Positions 43,787 to 53,589 of a stretch of 64,000 nucleotides of DNA are shown here, one piece after another. The notes beneath the pieces were generated by a model. That model was not told the origin of the DNA. It searched no databases and saw nothing but the letters and a program-made list of their open reading frames with translations. The first letter of the stretch is position 1; the number at the start of each line of letters is the position of its first letter. The position numbers and the translations under genes were made by a program. The DNA is taken from positions 124,001 through 188,000 of the forward strand of contig JAHDLA010000007.1 in assembly GCA_018436705.1 (NCBI GenBank), given 5' to 3'. The DNA comes from Sedimentibacter sp. GTDB taxonomy: Bacteria > Bacillota > Clostridia > Tissierellales > Sedimentibacteraceae.

Positions 43787-44704
43787 CTATTGATATAATT
43801 CTTCAGTTGATTTTATTATGCAGTAAAGTACATGATTAACGGGTGTCGGAATATTCAACCTTTTCCCCATTTCAACAACTGTTCCCGCAAAGTAATCAAC
43901 TTCTGTCTTTCTCTTTGCTTCAACATCCTGAAGCATGGATGTTTTACCATTTGGTGAAAAATTGCTCATTAGAACAACAAATTCCTCAATATCTTCTTCT
44001 CTTAAATCTATTTGAGAAGCTTCTGCAATTGTGAGCACTTCTTTCATTGCTTCTCTGAACAGTGTTAGGTTTGTTTCAAGGCTTGTAACCTTTCCATATG
44101 GAGATCTTGTAACGGCTGTTACCTGATTAACCCCAACGTTTAACATAAACTTTTTCCATACCATTCTTTTCATATCCGGAAATACAAGGTTTCTTATTCC
44201 TGAATTGTCAAAACATTCTTTAACTGCTTGTACTTCTTCAGAAACATCCGTATTATCGGCTTCACCAAAATGTATTTCACCATCCTCGGTATTTACTACG
44301 CCGCTTTCAGTCCTTATTGCGTCAATTTTCATTGATAATCCGTAGAGAACATTATTGTCTGGATATGCTTCTTTAATCTTTTCTCTTGCTGTTACGCCGT
44401 TGAGAAATGTTATTAGAATTGTTCTTTCTCCAACAAACGACCTTACGTCTTCGATTGCATGTTCAAGCTGATAGTTCTTAACCGCAAATATTATCAAATC
44501 GTATTTTACGCCGTTATTTCCTCCTGATACAACTTCAGGATAAAAAGTATATCCGTTCAACGCAAATCCGTTTTTTCTTAATTTTTCCTTTCTTGAATCA
44601 TCAGCTATTACAGCAAAATCCTTACCATATCTTTTAAAAAGCAAATTTCCGTACACGGTGCCTACTGCACCCATTCCTATAAGTGCAACCGTTTTTATAT
44701 TCAT
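43787..44704 (-). CDS. ketopantoate reductase family protein (PanE/ApbA)
   Basis: 305 residues from the ATG at 44704 (GGGTGA upstream; the frame from 44722 has no site). Rossmann motif GMGAVGTVYGNLLFKRYG with NADPH, FAVKNYQLEHAIEDV and NGVTAREKI, then the C-terminal KKFMLNVGVNQVTAVTRSPYG with the catalytic Lys and SMLQDVEAKRKTEVDYFAG. It may reduce 2-ketopantoate in CoA biosynthesis, but the family contains other 2-ketoacid reductases and no other pan genes are here. It leads the tatC gene. Confidence 0.88.
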   Translation of the reverse strand: MNIKTVALIGMGAVGTVYGNLLFKRYGKDFAVIADDSRKEKLRKNGFALNGYTFYPEVVSGGNNGVKYDLIIFAVKNYQLEHAIEDVRSFVGERTILITFLNGVTAREKIKEAYPDNNVLYGLSMKIDAIRTESGVVNTEDGEIHFGEADNTDVSEEVQAVKECFDNSGIRNLVFPDMKRMVWKKFMLNVGVNQVTAVTRSPYGKVTSLETNLTLFREAMKEVLTIAEASQIDLREEDIEEFVVLMSNFSPNGKTSMLQDVEAKRKTEVDYFAGTVVEMGKRLNIPTPVNHVLYCIIKSTEELYQ

Positions 44705-44864
44705 ATCTATCACCCGATTCATTTTTTAAAACAAACTCATCGCAATATATTATAATAGAATTATTCTCTTTATGCAATGCATTAAATTAATTAAATCATT
44801 ACATATTGCTTAAATAATCAAATTAAGCTTACGATATGCAAAGCTAAAGCAGAAAAATACTGTT

Positions 44865-45716
44865 TTATTTTGCATTATTAAGCAAATCAACTACATAATT
44901 CGGAAGTGCAAATGCCCCTCTGTGGAGATCCGAGTTATAATAATTTGTGGTAATACCCAGTGATTCCCACTTGCCTGCTTCACGGTTCTTAACAGGATCA
45001 TATTTTTTCGAAGCAAATCCAAACAGCCAGTGACCTGAGCCGTAAGTAGGGATATGAGCTTGATATACATTTGCAACAGGGAAAACAGATTTTATCTTTT
45101 TGTGAGTTCTTTGCATAGTTTCGGCTTCTCTTCTATAATATGGGCTTTCATGCTGATTTACAAGAATTCCGTCTTCCTTCAATGCATTGTAGCAATTTTT
45201 GTAAAATTCCTGTGTAAACAATTCGACTCCCGGACCGATGGGATCAGTTGAGTCTACAATAATCAAATCATACTCATTTGTTTTTGCCTTTACAAATTTC
45301 AATCCATCTTCAAAAAATAGATTGACTCTTTTATCATTTAATTTTGAAGCTGTCTGCGGAATATGCTCCATACACACATCCACAACCATTTTATCTATTT
45401 CCACCATATCAATTTTTTCAACTGTAGAATATCTTGTCAATTCTCTGACAGTGCCTCCGTCTCCAGCACCGATTACCAGAATGTTTTTTATGCTAGGATT
45501 AACAGACATGGGAACATGAGTTATCATTTCATGGTATATAAACTCATCTTTTTCTGTCAGCATTATAAACCCATCAATTACAAGAACCTTTCCAAATTCG
45601 GGTGTTTGAAAAACATCTATTTTTTGAAAATCACTTTTCATACTTTCTATGTGCTTGTCAACCCTGACAGAAAATCTTACATTGTCTGTATGCTCTTCAG
45701 TAAACCATAATTCCAT
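44865..45716 (-). CDS. speE: spermidine synthase
   Basis: 283 residues of the polyamine aminopropyltransferase family: LWFTEEHTDNVRFSVRVDK, LVIDGFIMLTEKDEFIYHEM, NILVIGAGDGGTVRELTRY, EIDKMVVDVCMEHIP, VDSTDPIGPGVELFTQEFY, and QHESPYY. It transfers aminopropyl from decarboxylated AdoMet to putrescine. Its ATG directly follows the speD stop, and its GGAGGAGA site is inside the end of speD, so the two are translated as a unit. Confidence 0.96.
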   Translation of the reverse strand: MELWFTEEHTDNVRFSVRVDKHIESMKSDFQKIDVFQTPEFGKVLVIDGFIMLTEKDEFIYHEMITHVPMSVNPSIKNILVIGAGDGGTVRELTRYSTVEKIDMVEIDKMVVDVCMEHIPQTASKLNDKRVNLFFEDGLKFVKAKTNEYDLIIVDSTDPIGPGVELFTQEFYKNCYNALKEDGILVNQHESPYYRREAETMQRTHKKIKSVFPVANVYQAHIPTYGSGHWLFGFASKKYDPVKNREAGKWESLGITTNYYNSDLHRGAFALPNYVVDLLNNAK

Positions 45717-46553
45717 TTAATTCTCCTCCTGAAATATATTCATGCCGCTGAAAATTTCAATCATTTCTTTTCTTAAGCTGTCTGAAATCTCAAGTCTCGT
45801 TTTTGGAGATATCTCATAAACATCTTTATTAAAAAGATAGTTTTGAAGATCAATATCTTTTATTAGCATCTTTGTGTGAAATGTATTAGATTGAAAAACA
45901 TTGACATCAATAGCATCGTATTTTTTCAACGTCGATTTATCTATATAATCCTGTATTGATTTAATATCATGATCGATATAGAATTTCTTACCGCTTAAAT
46001 CTCTTGTGAATCCTCTTACTCGATAATCAATTGTAATAATGTCGGAATCAAAACTCCCTATTAAATAATCCAAAGCATTAAGAGGAGAAATTTTGCCGCA
46101 TGTTGATACATCTATATCTACTCTGAATGTTGAAATAGCCTTGTTCGGATGATATTCCGGATATGTGTGCACAGTTACATGACTCTTGTCCAAATGTGCA
46201 TGGACTGTTTCCTGATAGCACACGTTATTGCATACCAGCTTTCCTTGATTACATGATTCATCAATCTCTTCGACATTCAACGCTGCTTCGGCAATCAATA
46301 AATTAACCGACGCTCCCTGCGGATCATAATCCTGCTTTGATATATTAAGAATATGTGCTCCGATAATTTCAGTCACCCTGCATAGTATCTGCGTAAGTCT
46401 TTCTGAATTATATTGCTCATCAATATACTCAATATACTCTTTCTGTTCCCTCTCGCTTTTAGCATAGCATACATCGTAGATATTAAAGCTAAGCGATTTG
46501 GTAAGATTATTAAAGCCATACAATGCCAGCTTTTTTTCCAACCCTAACACCAC
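45717..46553 (-). CDS. speD: S-adenosylmethionine decarboxylase proenzyme
   Basis: 278 residues, E. coli-type. [20 protein letters not shown] near the N-terminus is diagnostic. The pyruvoyl precursor site is [15 protein letters not shown], with self-cleavage expected between K123 and S124. It makes decarboxylated AdoMet for speE. The start is uncertain: GTG at 46553 and 46550 and TTG at 46541 are in frame, and E. coli SpeD begins about where the TTG lies. No arginine or ornithine decarboxylase is nearby, so putrescine must come from elsewhere. Confidence 0.94.
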   Translation of the reverse strand: MVLGLEKKLALYGFNNLTKSLSFNIYDVCYAKSEREQKEYIEYIDEQYNSERLTQILCRVTEIIGAHILNISKQDYDPQGASVNLLIAEAALNVEEIDESCNQGKLVCNNVCYQETVHAHLDKSHVTVHTYPEYHPNKAISTFRVDIDVSTCGKISPLNALDYLIGSFDSDIITIDYRVRGFTRDLSGKKFYIDHDIKSIQDYIDKSTLKKYDAIDVNVFQSNTFHTKMLIKDIDLQNYLFNKDVYEISPKTRLEISDSLRKEMIEIFSGMNIFQEEN

Positions 46554-46705
46554 TACCTTTCTTAATTAAAATTTTTTTCATTATAAACTATATATAAATA
46601 TATATCAAGGCTTTTAAAGAGTAAAATAATGTTAATTGGGACAGCTTTAAAAACATTTAGCTTAACCGTTACAACTCCTGTTTAAACAGCCATTCTTCCA
46701 TTTAA

Positions 46706-48112
46706 TTATATTGTTATTTTTGTCCAGTTTCCCTTTATAAATCTTGTATAATTAATAATAAGCCGGAGTGTCTGGTCAGTTCCGAAGGCAATCCATGCCC
46801 CCATTAGACCCAAGCTCAATGGGTAGCAGAATAACCACGTAGCTCCCGGTCTGACTATTCCTATGCTGATAAACGAAGTCAAAGCTACAAACTTTGTATC
46901 TCCCGCACCTCTTAAACTTCCCGAAATAACCACACCGGAGGTCTGAATTGGTGACGTGAATGCTATTAGAATCATAATTTGTGAGCCCGCTAAAATTACT
47001 GCTGCATCGTTTGTATATAATGAGATTAAAAAATATCTTCCTGTAATAAATATAGCTACAAACATTAACCCCATTGTTAAAGCAATTCTCTGAAGAGTTT
47101 TTCCATAAATAGTAGCTAAATCTCCGCGTTTTGCACCAAGACTTTGCCCAACCAATGCAGATGCAGCTATTCCGAGACCATCACCAAATGCAAAAGATAT
47201 GCTTACCAGGTTCATACATATTTGATGTGTTGCAAAATCAACCGTTCCAAGACCGGCTATAAGCTTGTTTGTGGTAAAAAAACCTACACGCATGAAAACC
47301 TGCTCTACGAAAGCACTTCCGCTTATGCCCAGAATACTTTGTATTGTTTCTTTTTCAAGCTTCCAACTTTGATTTCTCTTAAGTTCCAGGAAATGATATG
47401 CAAAGGTAACAGACTTTAACGAAAGCAAAAATCCTATAAGATTTCCTATTGCCGTAGCAATAGCAGCCCCTATAACCCCTAATGCAGGAAAACCCAAATG
47501 CCCGTTTATGAGAAGGTAATTAAAGAATAAATTTACCAGATTGGCAGCAACATTTGTTTTCATAGATATTTTTGTATTGCCTGCACCTCTTTGAGCTGCA
47601 TTTATTGTAAGACTTAATGATGTGAAAAAATTTCCTATACAAATAATCCTGAAATATATTATTGCACTTTCAACCACGTCACTTTGCGCTCCCGCAAATA
47701 TAATCAGCGGTTCGGCGTATATTATTCCCAACGATGATAATATTACTGACAGCACTGCACATATTAATAATGACTGTCTCAGTGTCTTATTGGCCTCTTC
47801 CCTGTTCCCTTCTCCTCTTCTCCTTGCCACAACGGCTGTTACGCCAATATTGAGTGAAAGTATCACAGCAAGCAGTATAAATCTGGGCTGAGTTGTAATT
47901 CCAACCGCTGATATTGCAACGGGACCCAGACTTCCAACCATAATCAAATCTGCAGACGATATAAGCTGCACCAATATTGCCTCTAAAGCAGACGGCCATG
48001 CAACCTCCGCAGCATTTTTGTATATTTCCTTGTCAGAAGGAATATCTCCAACTATATTCTCGGCTTTGACCATATATTTAATGGAATATATCCTTTTAAT
48101 TAAACCGGTCAT
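46706..48112 (-). CDS. MATE family efflux transporter
   Basis: 468 residues, twelve hydrophobic segments. WPSALEAILVQLISSADLIM, ARRRGEGNREEANKTLRQSL and the second half SALVGQSLGAKRGDLATIYG, QTSGVVISGSLRGAGDTKFV are MATE patterns. It has an extra 35-residue N-terminal tail. It is not closely similar to the MATE protein at 32.9 kb, so the two probably have different cargoes. AAAGGAGG precedes the ATG. Confidence 0.93.
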   Translation of the reverse strand: MTGLIKRIYSIKYMVKAENIVGDIPSDKEIYKNAAEVAWPSALEAILVQLISSADLIMVGSLGPVAISAVGITTQPRFILLAVILSLNIGVTAVVARRRGEGNREEANKTLRQSLLICAVLSVILSSLGIIYAEPLIIFAGAQSDVVESAIIYFRIICIGNFFTSLSLTINAAQRGAGNTKISMKTNVAANLVNLFFNYLLINGHLGFPALGVIGAAIATAIGNLIGFLLSLKSVTFAYHFLELKRNQSWKLEKETIQSILGISGSAFVEQVFMRVGFFTTNKLIAGLGTVDFATHQICMNLVSISFAFGDGLGIAASALVGQSLGAKRGDLATIYGKTLQRIALTMGLMFVAIFITGRYFLISLYTNDAAVILAGSQIMILIAFTSPIQTSGVVISGSLRGAGDTKFVALTSFISIGIVRPGATWLFCYPLSLGLMGAWIAFGTDQTLRLIINYTRFIKGNWTKITI

Positions 48113-48208
48113 TTTTTCCTCCTTTACCCAACATAATAAGTATTGTAATCCATTTACCTTTATTATTCAATACATTTTGTTTGCAGCAAGGAATTCAGCC
48201 ATGCAAAA

Positions 48209-48240
48209 GAGCCGATATTCTGAAATACAGGTATCAGCTC
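48209..48240 (-). terminator. terminator of the ABC operon
   Basis: GAGCTGATA pairs with TATCGGCTC (one G-U pair) with TTTT following on the minus strand, 33 bases past the ATPase stop. Confidence 0.55.
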
Positions 48241-48272
48241 TCATCTAAAAAATCTAAAATGTTATACTTTTT

Positions 48273-49046
48273 TTATTTGCTGCAGTCATTCAGCCGTTCA
48301 AATTCTTCAAGCAGTTCCTGGGTTAATTTTGCATATCGCGGATCTGATCTGTCTCGTATCCTTGGCATATCTATAGCAATTTCTCTTTCGATAAAACCTT
48401 TGCGCCGGCTCATCATTATTATTCTGTCGGCAAGGTAAATTGCTTCATCAACACTGTGCGTAACAAAAATGATTGTCCTTTTATCATATTCCCAAATTCT
48501 CAGTAGCTCTTTTTGAAGCAGAATTCGTGTATAGGCATCCAATGCTCCGAAAGGCTCATCCATAAGCAGAACATCGGGACTGTTTGCCAAGGCACGTGCA
48601 ATGGCCACTCTCTGCTGCATACCGCCTGAAAGCTCATAAGGATATGATTTCCGAAAATTTTCCAGTCCTACTATTCCTAAAAATTTGTCTACTGTCTTTT
48701 TTTTCTCTTCCTTTGAAGCCTTCTTAAAATTAAGCCCCATAGATATGTTATCTTCCACACTCAGCCATGGCATAAGAGAATAATTTTGGAATACCATGCC
48801 TATTTCCCTGCGCGGCTTGACAAGTTTCTCTCCTCTGTAAAAAACCTCTCCATCCGTAGCAGGCTCCAATCCTGCAATTACACGAAGCAATGTTGATTTG
48901 CCGCAGCCTGACGGCCCAATTATACAGACAAATTCATTTTCCTTGACATTTATATTTATATCTTCCAAAACATCCAGCTTCTCACGGCTTCCTTCAGTAA
49001 TAAATGTTTTGCTTATTCCATCTATTTTTATAATCGGCTGTTCCAT
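48273..49046 (-). CDS. ABC transporter ATPase, nitrate/sulfonate/taurine type
   Basis: 257 residues: Walker A GPSGCGKST, Q-loop FQNYSLMPWLSVEDNI, signature LSGGMQQRVAIARAL, Walker B DVLLMDEPFGALD and H-loop THSVDEAIYLAD. The MPWLSV and DEPFGALD segments and the C-terminal RDRSDPRYAKL are typical of SsuB/TauB/ThiZ-type importers. It powers uptake with the permease 12 bp upstream and the lipoprotein further upstream. Confidence 0.95.
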   Translation of the reverse strand: MEQPIIKIDGISKTFITEGSREKLDVLEDININVKENEFVCIIGPSGCGKSTLLRVIAGLEPATDGEVFYRGEKLVKPRREIGMVFQNYSLMPWLSVEDNISMGLNFKKASKEEKKKTVDKFLGIVGLENFRKSYPYELSGGMQQRVAIARALANSPDVLLMDEPFGALDAYTRILLQKELLRIWEYDKRTIIFVTHSVDEAIYLADRIIMMSRRKGFIEREIAIDMPRIRDRSDPRYAKLTQELLEEFERLNDCSK

Positions 49047-49058
49047 TTTTTTTAACTC

Positions 49059-49898
49059 CTATTTAACCTTATTTTCCCATGAAAAATATCTGGACATAAT
49101 AATCCTGAATAATCCATCCAGAAGAGCACCGATAATACCTATACATATCATTCCTGTAATTACCAAATCCATTCGTGCGAGTTCATAAGCATGTGTAATA
49201 AGGTATCCAACTCCACTCATGCTTCCGGGCAGCATTTCTGAGCTTACAAGACATACCCATGAAGCTGTAAGTCCCATGCGCATACCGTTAATAATAGTGG
49301 GCCCCGCCCCTGGAATTAATACATGAATAAAAATATCAAGCTGTGATGCTCCAAGAACCTTTGCTGTTTCAACCAGCACTTTACGTACATTTGTAACTCC
49401 AAAAAGTATATTGCCCCAAATAGGAAAAAAAGCTCCTAATGCAATTAAAAATATCATTGAAAGTTTAAAATTATCCCATACAGCAAAAGCGGGTCCATAC
49501 GGCAATCCGAATAATCGAGCGAGGCTTCCTATTCCAAACCATCCCAGAACCAATGGCTGCCATGCGATTGACGGAATCGGCCTGAAAAGGCTTATGAAAT
49601 TTTCGAAGAAATTTCTTACAGGCTTGAAGTAACCCATCGAAAGCCCCAGAGGAAACGCTACAGCAGCACCAATAAAGTATCCCAGCAGCACACGAACAAC
49701 GCTGTATGCTACATTTTTGGGTATGCTTCCCAATCCCACGAAATTATCAAAAGCGTGCACAAAGTTATAAAATACCATCCCAACTGTTGGCAGTATGGCA
49801 TTGTTCCCTATTTTTACCGCATAATAATTCCATAAGTAAAGAAATACCGCGGGAAGTATCATAGATATAAGTTTTTTCTTTAATTTATACTTGTCCAT
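49059..49898 (-). CDS. ABC transporter permease, SsuC/TauC type
   Basis: 279 residues with about six membrane segments and the EAA-like loop VETAKVLGASQLDIFIHVLIPGA followed by GPTIINGMRMGLTASWVCLVSSEMLPG. LPTVGMVFYNFVHAF and FFENFISLFRPIPSIAWQPL match the nitrate/sulfonate permease family. The start lacks a strong ribosome binding site, and the spacer from the binding-protein gene holds an imperfect hairpin. Confidence 0.94.
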   Translation of the reverse strand: MDKYKLKKKLISMILPAVFLYLWNYYAVKIGNNAILPTVGMVFYNFVHAFDNFVGLGSIPKNVAYSVVRVLLGYFIGAAVAFPLGLSMGYFKPVRNFFENFISLFRPIPSIAWQPLVLGWFGIGSLARLFGLPYGPAFAVWDNFKLSMIFLIALGAFFPIWGNILFGVTNVRKVLVETAKVLGASQLDIFIHVLIPGAGPTIINGMRMGLTASWVCLVSSEMLPGSMSGVGYLITHAYELARMDLVITGMICIGIIGALLDGLFRIIMSRYFSWENKVK

Positions 49899-49905
49899 AT
49901 TATTA

Positions 49906-49939
49906 AAACGGTGCTTCCTTTATAAAAGAAGCCCCGTTT
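49906..49939 (-). terminator. intercistronic hairpin between binding protein and permease
   Basis: AAACGGGGCTTC and GAAGCACCGTTT pair with one mismatch around a 10-base loop, followed on the minus strand by TTTTAAT. It may partly terminate transcripts or protect the upstream mRNA so that the binding protein is made in excess. Confidence 0.55.
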
Positions 49940-49974
49940 ACACCTTTCAAAATTGATTTTATTTTAATATCATA

Positions 49975-51144
49975 TTATTTTGCATTTTTTTCAATAAATG
50001 TAAAGTCAAATACCTCGTCCATTATTTCTTCCATCGGCTTGTCATGTAGTCTTCCGGTAAATTTGCCCATATCAGACATTACATCACAGTACAAATTCAT
50101 TCCATCGGTGAAATGATCAGTAATTTCAGTTAAATATGTTGTATCATTTTTCATGAGCACTTCTGTATCCAGCCCTATATACTCACTCATAAGTTCAGCT
50201 GTTTCCTCACGGTTGTTTTGTGCATAGCTGCTGATATCAGTTGTAACCTGCACCATGGACTGAACCACTTCCGGATACTTTTCTTTAATTGAGTTCATTA
50301 CATTCATAGTGCAGCACGGAAAATCAACCCATTTTCCGTCAGGAAGATCATCAAGTCTTGCAATAATTTTTCCGATGTTTTGCGCTTCCGCATTTTGAGG
50401 ATTAGGTACCGGACCTGCCCAAAGCTCAACCTGACCTGAACTTAAGGAAGGAATCAAATTGCTTATACCCTTTAAATCCATCATCAGAACATCCGCTGAA
50501 TAATCGGAAGCGTCTTCAGTAACTGTAAGACCTGCCTCACGCAGTGCATATTCGAGAACTATTCTCGGGCTGCTTATGGCTGAATGATATCCTGCCATTA
50601 TAGGAAGTTCATATTCTTTTGCATACTCTACGAGCTCTTCAAATGTATTGTATGGTGCATCGGTAGCAGCAACAATAGATACTCCGCCGCTCTGAATAGG
50701 GCAGAGCACGCTGACATCGAGTCCTGTATCATATCCCGCCATTATGGCCGTGCTGGAGCAATACGCTAAGTCCATATGCCCCTGGTTAAGTAAAGTGACA
50801 CATTCAGCTGCTCCCTTTGTAAGTATATGATTAATATACGCTATCACTTCACCATCCTTAACAAGTTCCAGCTGAGAATCGCTTATAGGTCTCAAATGGA
50901 CACTATTGTTTTCAAAAAGTTCAGGTTTCAAGAAGCTAAGATGCATGTTGCCTGTATGCAGCTCGTTACTCCATCCTACGTTAAGCGTAGGAATTTCCGC
51001 AGGTGATTCATCAGACCCTTCTGCCGACTGAGTTTCAGGTTCATTGCTCGCTGCTACCGGTTTTTCCTGAGAACAGCCTGTAAAAGCAAACATAGCTAAT
51101 ACTAAAATAACTGCAGCCATTAAAATACAAACTACTTTTTTCAA
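49975..51144 (-). CDS. substrate-binding lipoprotein of ABC importer (SsuA/NMT1-like)
   Basis: 389 residues starting at TTG (51144) with AGGAGGG upstream. Lipobox FTGC, then a Ser/Glu-rich linker and a type II periplasmic-binding fold: TLNVGWSNELHTGNMHLSFL, ELVKDGEVIAYINHILTKG, LAYCSSTAIMAGYDTGLD, IMAGYHSAISSPRIVLEYAL. The mature protein is longer than common SsuA (about 320), and a PCCTMNVMNS segment is unusual. The ligand is unknown; sulfonates, nitrate, pyrimidines or aromatic acids are all handled by relatives. First gene of the importer operon. Confidence 0.9.
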   Translation of the reverse strand: MKKVVCILMAAVILVLAMFAFTGCSQEKPVAASNEPETQSAEGSDESPAEIPTLNVGWSNELHTGNMHLSFLKPELFENNSVHLRPISDSQLELVKDGEVIAYINHILTKGAAECVTLLNQGHMDLAYCSSTAIMAGYDTGLDVSVLCPIQSGGVSIVAATDAPYNTFEELVEYAKEYELPIMAGYHSAISSPRIVLEYALREAGLTVTEDASDYSADVLMMDLKGISNLIPSLSSGQVELWAGPVPNPQNAEAQNIGKIIARLDDLPDGKWVDFPCCTMNVMNSIKEKYPEVVQSMVQVTTDISSYAQNNREETAELMSEYIGLDTEVLMKNDTTYLTEITDHFTDGMNLYCDVMSDMGKFTGRLHDKPMEEIMDEVFDFTFIEKNAK

Positions 51145-51184
51145 TTTTTCCCTCCTGTAAATGTCAAATTTTTATCATATAATT

Positions 51185-51214
51185 ACAGTACCATAAATAA
51201 CATTTTCCTGTCAA
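51185..51214 (-). promoter_or_regulatory. promoter of the ABC importer operon
   Basis: On the minus strand TTGACA (51214-51209), an 18-base spacer ending in ATGG, and TACTGT (51190-51185). Confidence 0.55.
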
Positions 51215-51297
51215 ATTCATTATTTTTATACAAATTTTTACAAGAAAAACATTTTCTTATGCTTTTTTGTAACTATATTGCATTACAAATTAAAAAA

Positions 51298-51323
51298 AAT
51301 CTCCAGCACGCATACTGAAGATT
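51298..51323 (-). terminator. terminator of the HgdB-like gene
   Basis: AATCTTCAG pairs with CTGGAGATT (one G-U pair) around an 8-base loop and is followed by a run of T residues on the minus strand. Confidence 0.8.
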
Positions 51324-51342
51324 AATATAGCATTTTATATTG

Positions 51343-52497
51343 TTAAAGCATCTCTATAAATGCAGCTATCCTTGTCTCTGTTTGGCCGCTGTCCGTAGCT
51401 GAATAATCTGTTTCAAGTTTTAAGAAGGGAATTCCAATCTCATGAAGCATTTTTCCCATTTTATATGATTCCACATTAAAAGTATGGCACGCTTGAAGAA
51501 CTATGTCTATAACTCCGTCAACCTTGTATTTTTCAATCATATTTTTTGTATTTTCAAATCTTCCTTCATTTGGAGTCATAATTGAGCAGTTTATTGATAA
51601 ATATCGGTCAGAAATTGCTCTCAATATATCATCTGCATTTTCGTCAACAAGTGTCTCATTAGCTCTTTCACCGCTGCAATCATCAAGACAGACAATGACA
51701 CCTCCGTTGTTTTCTATAACCTCTCCTATTTTCTGAATGACACCTCCGGTGGGGCAGCCGGTAAGCAGAATCCTTTTTGAATATGTATCGACAACACGTT
51801 TTCCTTCTTTATATGCATTTCTCTTTTCCGCAACTAATTTACAAATATTTTCAATGTATGAATTTTTATCAAAATTGAAGGAGCCTGTATGAAGCGCATA
51901 CATTATGTCTGTACCTTTCATTGCCGGAGGGCAGCTCTCTTGAAGGCTGAACAGATCACACACTGACCGCCTTAACCTGTTCCTCATCTTAGCTGCTTCT
52001 CTAAGATTTTTTTCTGTTATTTCTACCTCAAATTTTTCTTCCAGTTTTTCCTTCAAAAGCTTGACTTCCTCATACCATATATCATTAGAATATGACCTGC
52101 TCTGACTCTGCGGCAGATGGAGAATATATGTTTCTTTTATCTCATTCAGCATTTCATACATTTTTTTCTTTCCGTCACAGGTTGTTTCCCCAATAATTAT
52201 ATCTGAGAAATACGTATATGGACACTTTTCAGTATAAGCAAATCCATAGGTTGACTTTATCAGAGGACATAAATTTTTTGGCAGCATCCTTTCCGCATCT
52301 GGAACAGTTTCATTACTTGTTCCGCATAACCCTATTGCTGCTATACCTGCTGCATCCAGCAGCTCCACGGGTGTATATGAACAAAGACATCCCGCAATTT
52401 TGCCTCCTTTTTCCTTAAATTCCATCGCATTAATAAACCCTTCTTTTCTGGCATCGACAAACTCGTCAAATTCACTGGGCAATTTCTGTACTGACAT
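51343..52497 (-). CDS. 2-hydroxyacyl-CoA dehydratase family protein (HgdB/YjiM-like)
   Basis: 384 residues from the ATG at 52497 (AAGGAG upstream); the AT-rich upstream codons are not counted. Family features: [19 protein letters not shown] near residue 35, [20 protein letters not shown], a central helical region, [16 protein letters not shown] and [12 protein letters not shown], followed by [20 protein letters not shown]. Cysteines at these places bind the 4Fe-4S cluster, or a double-cubane cluster in the YjiM/DCCP subgroup. The length and single-subunit context fit that subgroup. No activator ATPase (HgdC/YjiL) is next to it, so electron supply and substrate are unknown. Upstream of the ABC operon but separated by a terminator. 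Confidence 0.85.
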   Translation of the reverse strand: MSVQKLPSEFDEFVDARKEGFINAMEFKEKGGKIAGCLCSYTPVELLDAAGIAAIGLCGTSNETVPDAERMLPKNLCPLIKSTYGFAYTEKCPYTYFSDIIIGETTCDGKKKMYEMLNEIKETYILHLPQSQSRSYSNDIWYEEVKLLKEKLEEKFEVEITEKNLREAAKMRNRLRRSVCDLFSLQESCPPAMKGTDIMYALHTGSFNFDKNSYIENICKLVAEKRNAYKEGKRVVDTYSKRILLTGCPTGGVIQKIGEVIENNGGVIVCLDDCSGERANETLVDENADDILRAISDRYLSINCSIMTPNEGRFENTKNMIEKYKVDGVIDIVLQACHTFNVESYKMGKMLHEIGIPFLKLETDYSATDSGQTETRIAAFIEML

Positions 52498-52625
52498 ACG
52501 ATCTCCTTCCTTATTTCTTGTCCGAATTTTATCATTATGAAAATCGTATAACAGTATCAACAAAATTACAAATTCTATTTTGGAATAACTTTTTAAATCA
52601 ATATAAATTATTATTATTAACACAA

Positions 52626-52661
52626 AAAGCTGTCTAACTTTATAACACGTTAGACAGCTTT
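52626..52661 (-). terminator. terminator of the hcp stress operon
   Basis: A 13-bp perfect stem (AAAGCTGTCTAAC with GTTAGACAGCTTT, 10-base loop) with a T-run on the minus strand, 18 bases past the cupin stop. Confidence 0.92.
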
Positions 52662-52678
52662 CATATTAGAACAATTTA

Positions 52679-53020
52679 TTATATTTCCTTTGAAAATTTT
52701 GGATCCGCAGGTTTGGGAAAAAGAACGACGAATATAGAGATGTCTTCATATACCTTTGAAATACCAAACTCTTCTTTTCCTTTAGCCATTACAGCCGTAC
52801 CTTTTTGGATTCTTTGTACATCATTGCCAACCTGCAATTCTGCACTTCCCTGAAGAACCAGCAGTGTAAGTGCGGAATCATTGTGCTGATGAACAGGGAG
52901 TTTATGCCCCGCTTTAAGATTAAGCACAAATCCCAATACCTCATCATCATTAAACGCAATTTTTTTGGTCAGCTGATTGTCATTAAATACTATGCATTCA
53001 TTCAAATTTTTTAAATTCAT
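52679..53020 (-). CDS. cupin-domain protein
   Basis: 113 residues, single cupin barrel: GHKLPVHQHNDSALTLLVLQ supplies the metal-type His residues of motif 1, with GSAELQVGNDVQRIQKGT and later FVVLFPKPADPKF. It probably binds a metal and a small ligand; activity unknown. Last gene of the hcp operon, 14 bp after the hemerythrin gene, followed by a terminator, so it is likely part of the stress response. AGAGGAGA precedes the ATG. Confidence 0.88.
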   Translation of the reverse strand: MNLKNLNECIVFNDNQLTKKIAFNDDEVLGFVLNLKAGHKLPVHQHNDSALTLLVLQGSAELQVGNDVQRIQKGTAVMAKGKEEFGISKVYEDISIFVVLFPKPADPKFSKEI

Positions 53021-53034
53021 TATTATCTCCTCTT

Positions 53035-53589
53035 TTAAATATATTTCTTTTCTAGGCTTTCAAGAATATCAATAAAATATTTTTGAGTTCCCATCTTTTC
53101 AGCTTCTCTTTCAAACTTATCCGTTTTTTCATTAATCTTATCTATCACTTCTTTTGGCAGATTCTTTTCACCAAACATATAAACTGCTTCGTTTTCCTTA
53201 GCTATATGTCTTTTAAGGAGGTTTGTATAGGCAACGGCATTGCTTATTACATCAAGCTTACTTTCATCATCGCCCTTTTTCAACTTATGCAAAGCATCCT
53301 CAAGATTACTTACATACAACCTTCCGTAATCGTGTTCAACCAGCATTCCGTGTGTTATTAAATTCTCTCCTAATTTTCCCAAATTTATCTGCATTTCCTT
53401 AAAAAGAAATTTTTCTTCCTTGCCATGATGATGTGCATCAGCATACTTTCTTATAAATTCAATTATTTTGCTGAAATCGTCATAATTAATATTCTCACCA
53501 TTCATAGCATTAATGCATGCCTTGCGCATAACATTTAGCATACGCAAAATATAGTCATGCTCCATTACCATTATCTCCACACTTTTCAT
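53035..53589 (-). CDS. hemerythrin-domain protein
   Basis: 184 residues. The di-iron hemerythrin ligand set is visible: H11 (MEHDYIL), H53-H55 and E59 (DAHHHGKEEKFLF), H80/H86 (LITHGMLVEHDYGR) and H128 with E132 (KRHIAKENEAVYMF). Such proteins bind O2 or NO, or repair iron-sulfur clusters damaged by them. Its ATG overlaps the stop of the preceding unknown gene as ATGA. Cytoplasmic, no signal peptide. Position in the hcp operon supports a role in nitrosative or oxidative stress. Confidence 0.93.
   Translation of the reverse strand: MKSVEIMVMEHDYILRMLNVMRKACINAMNGENINYDDFSKIIEFIRKYADAHHHGKEEKFLFKEMQINLGKLGENLITHGMLVEHDYGRLYVSNLEDALHKLKKGDDESKLDVISNAVAYTNLLKRHIAKENEAVYMFGEKNLPKEVIDKINEKTDKFEREAEKMGTQKYFIDILESLEKKYI

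Noticed and set aside
46678..46689. 12-bp palindrome CTGTTTAAACAG after the second MATE gene
   Set aside because: AT-rich and without a loop or T-run; a self-complementary site this short is expected by chance.
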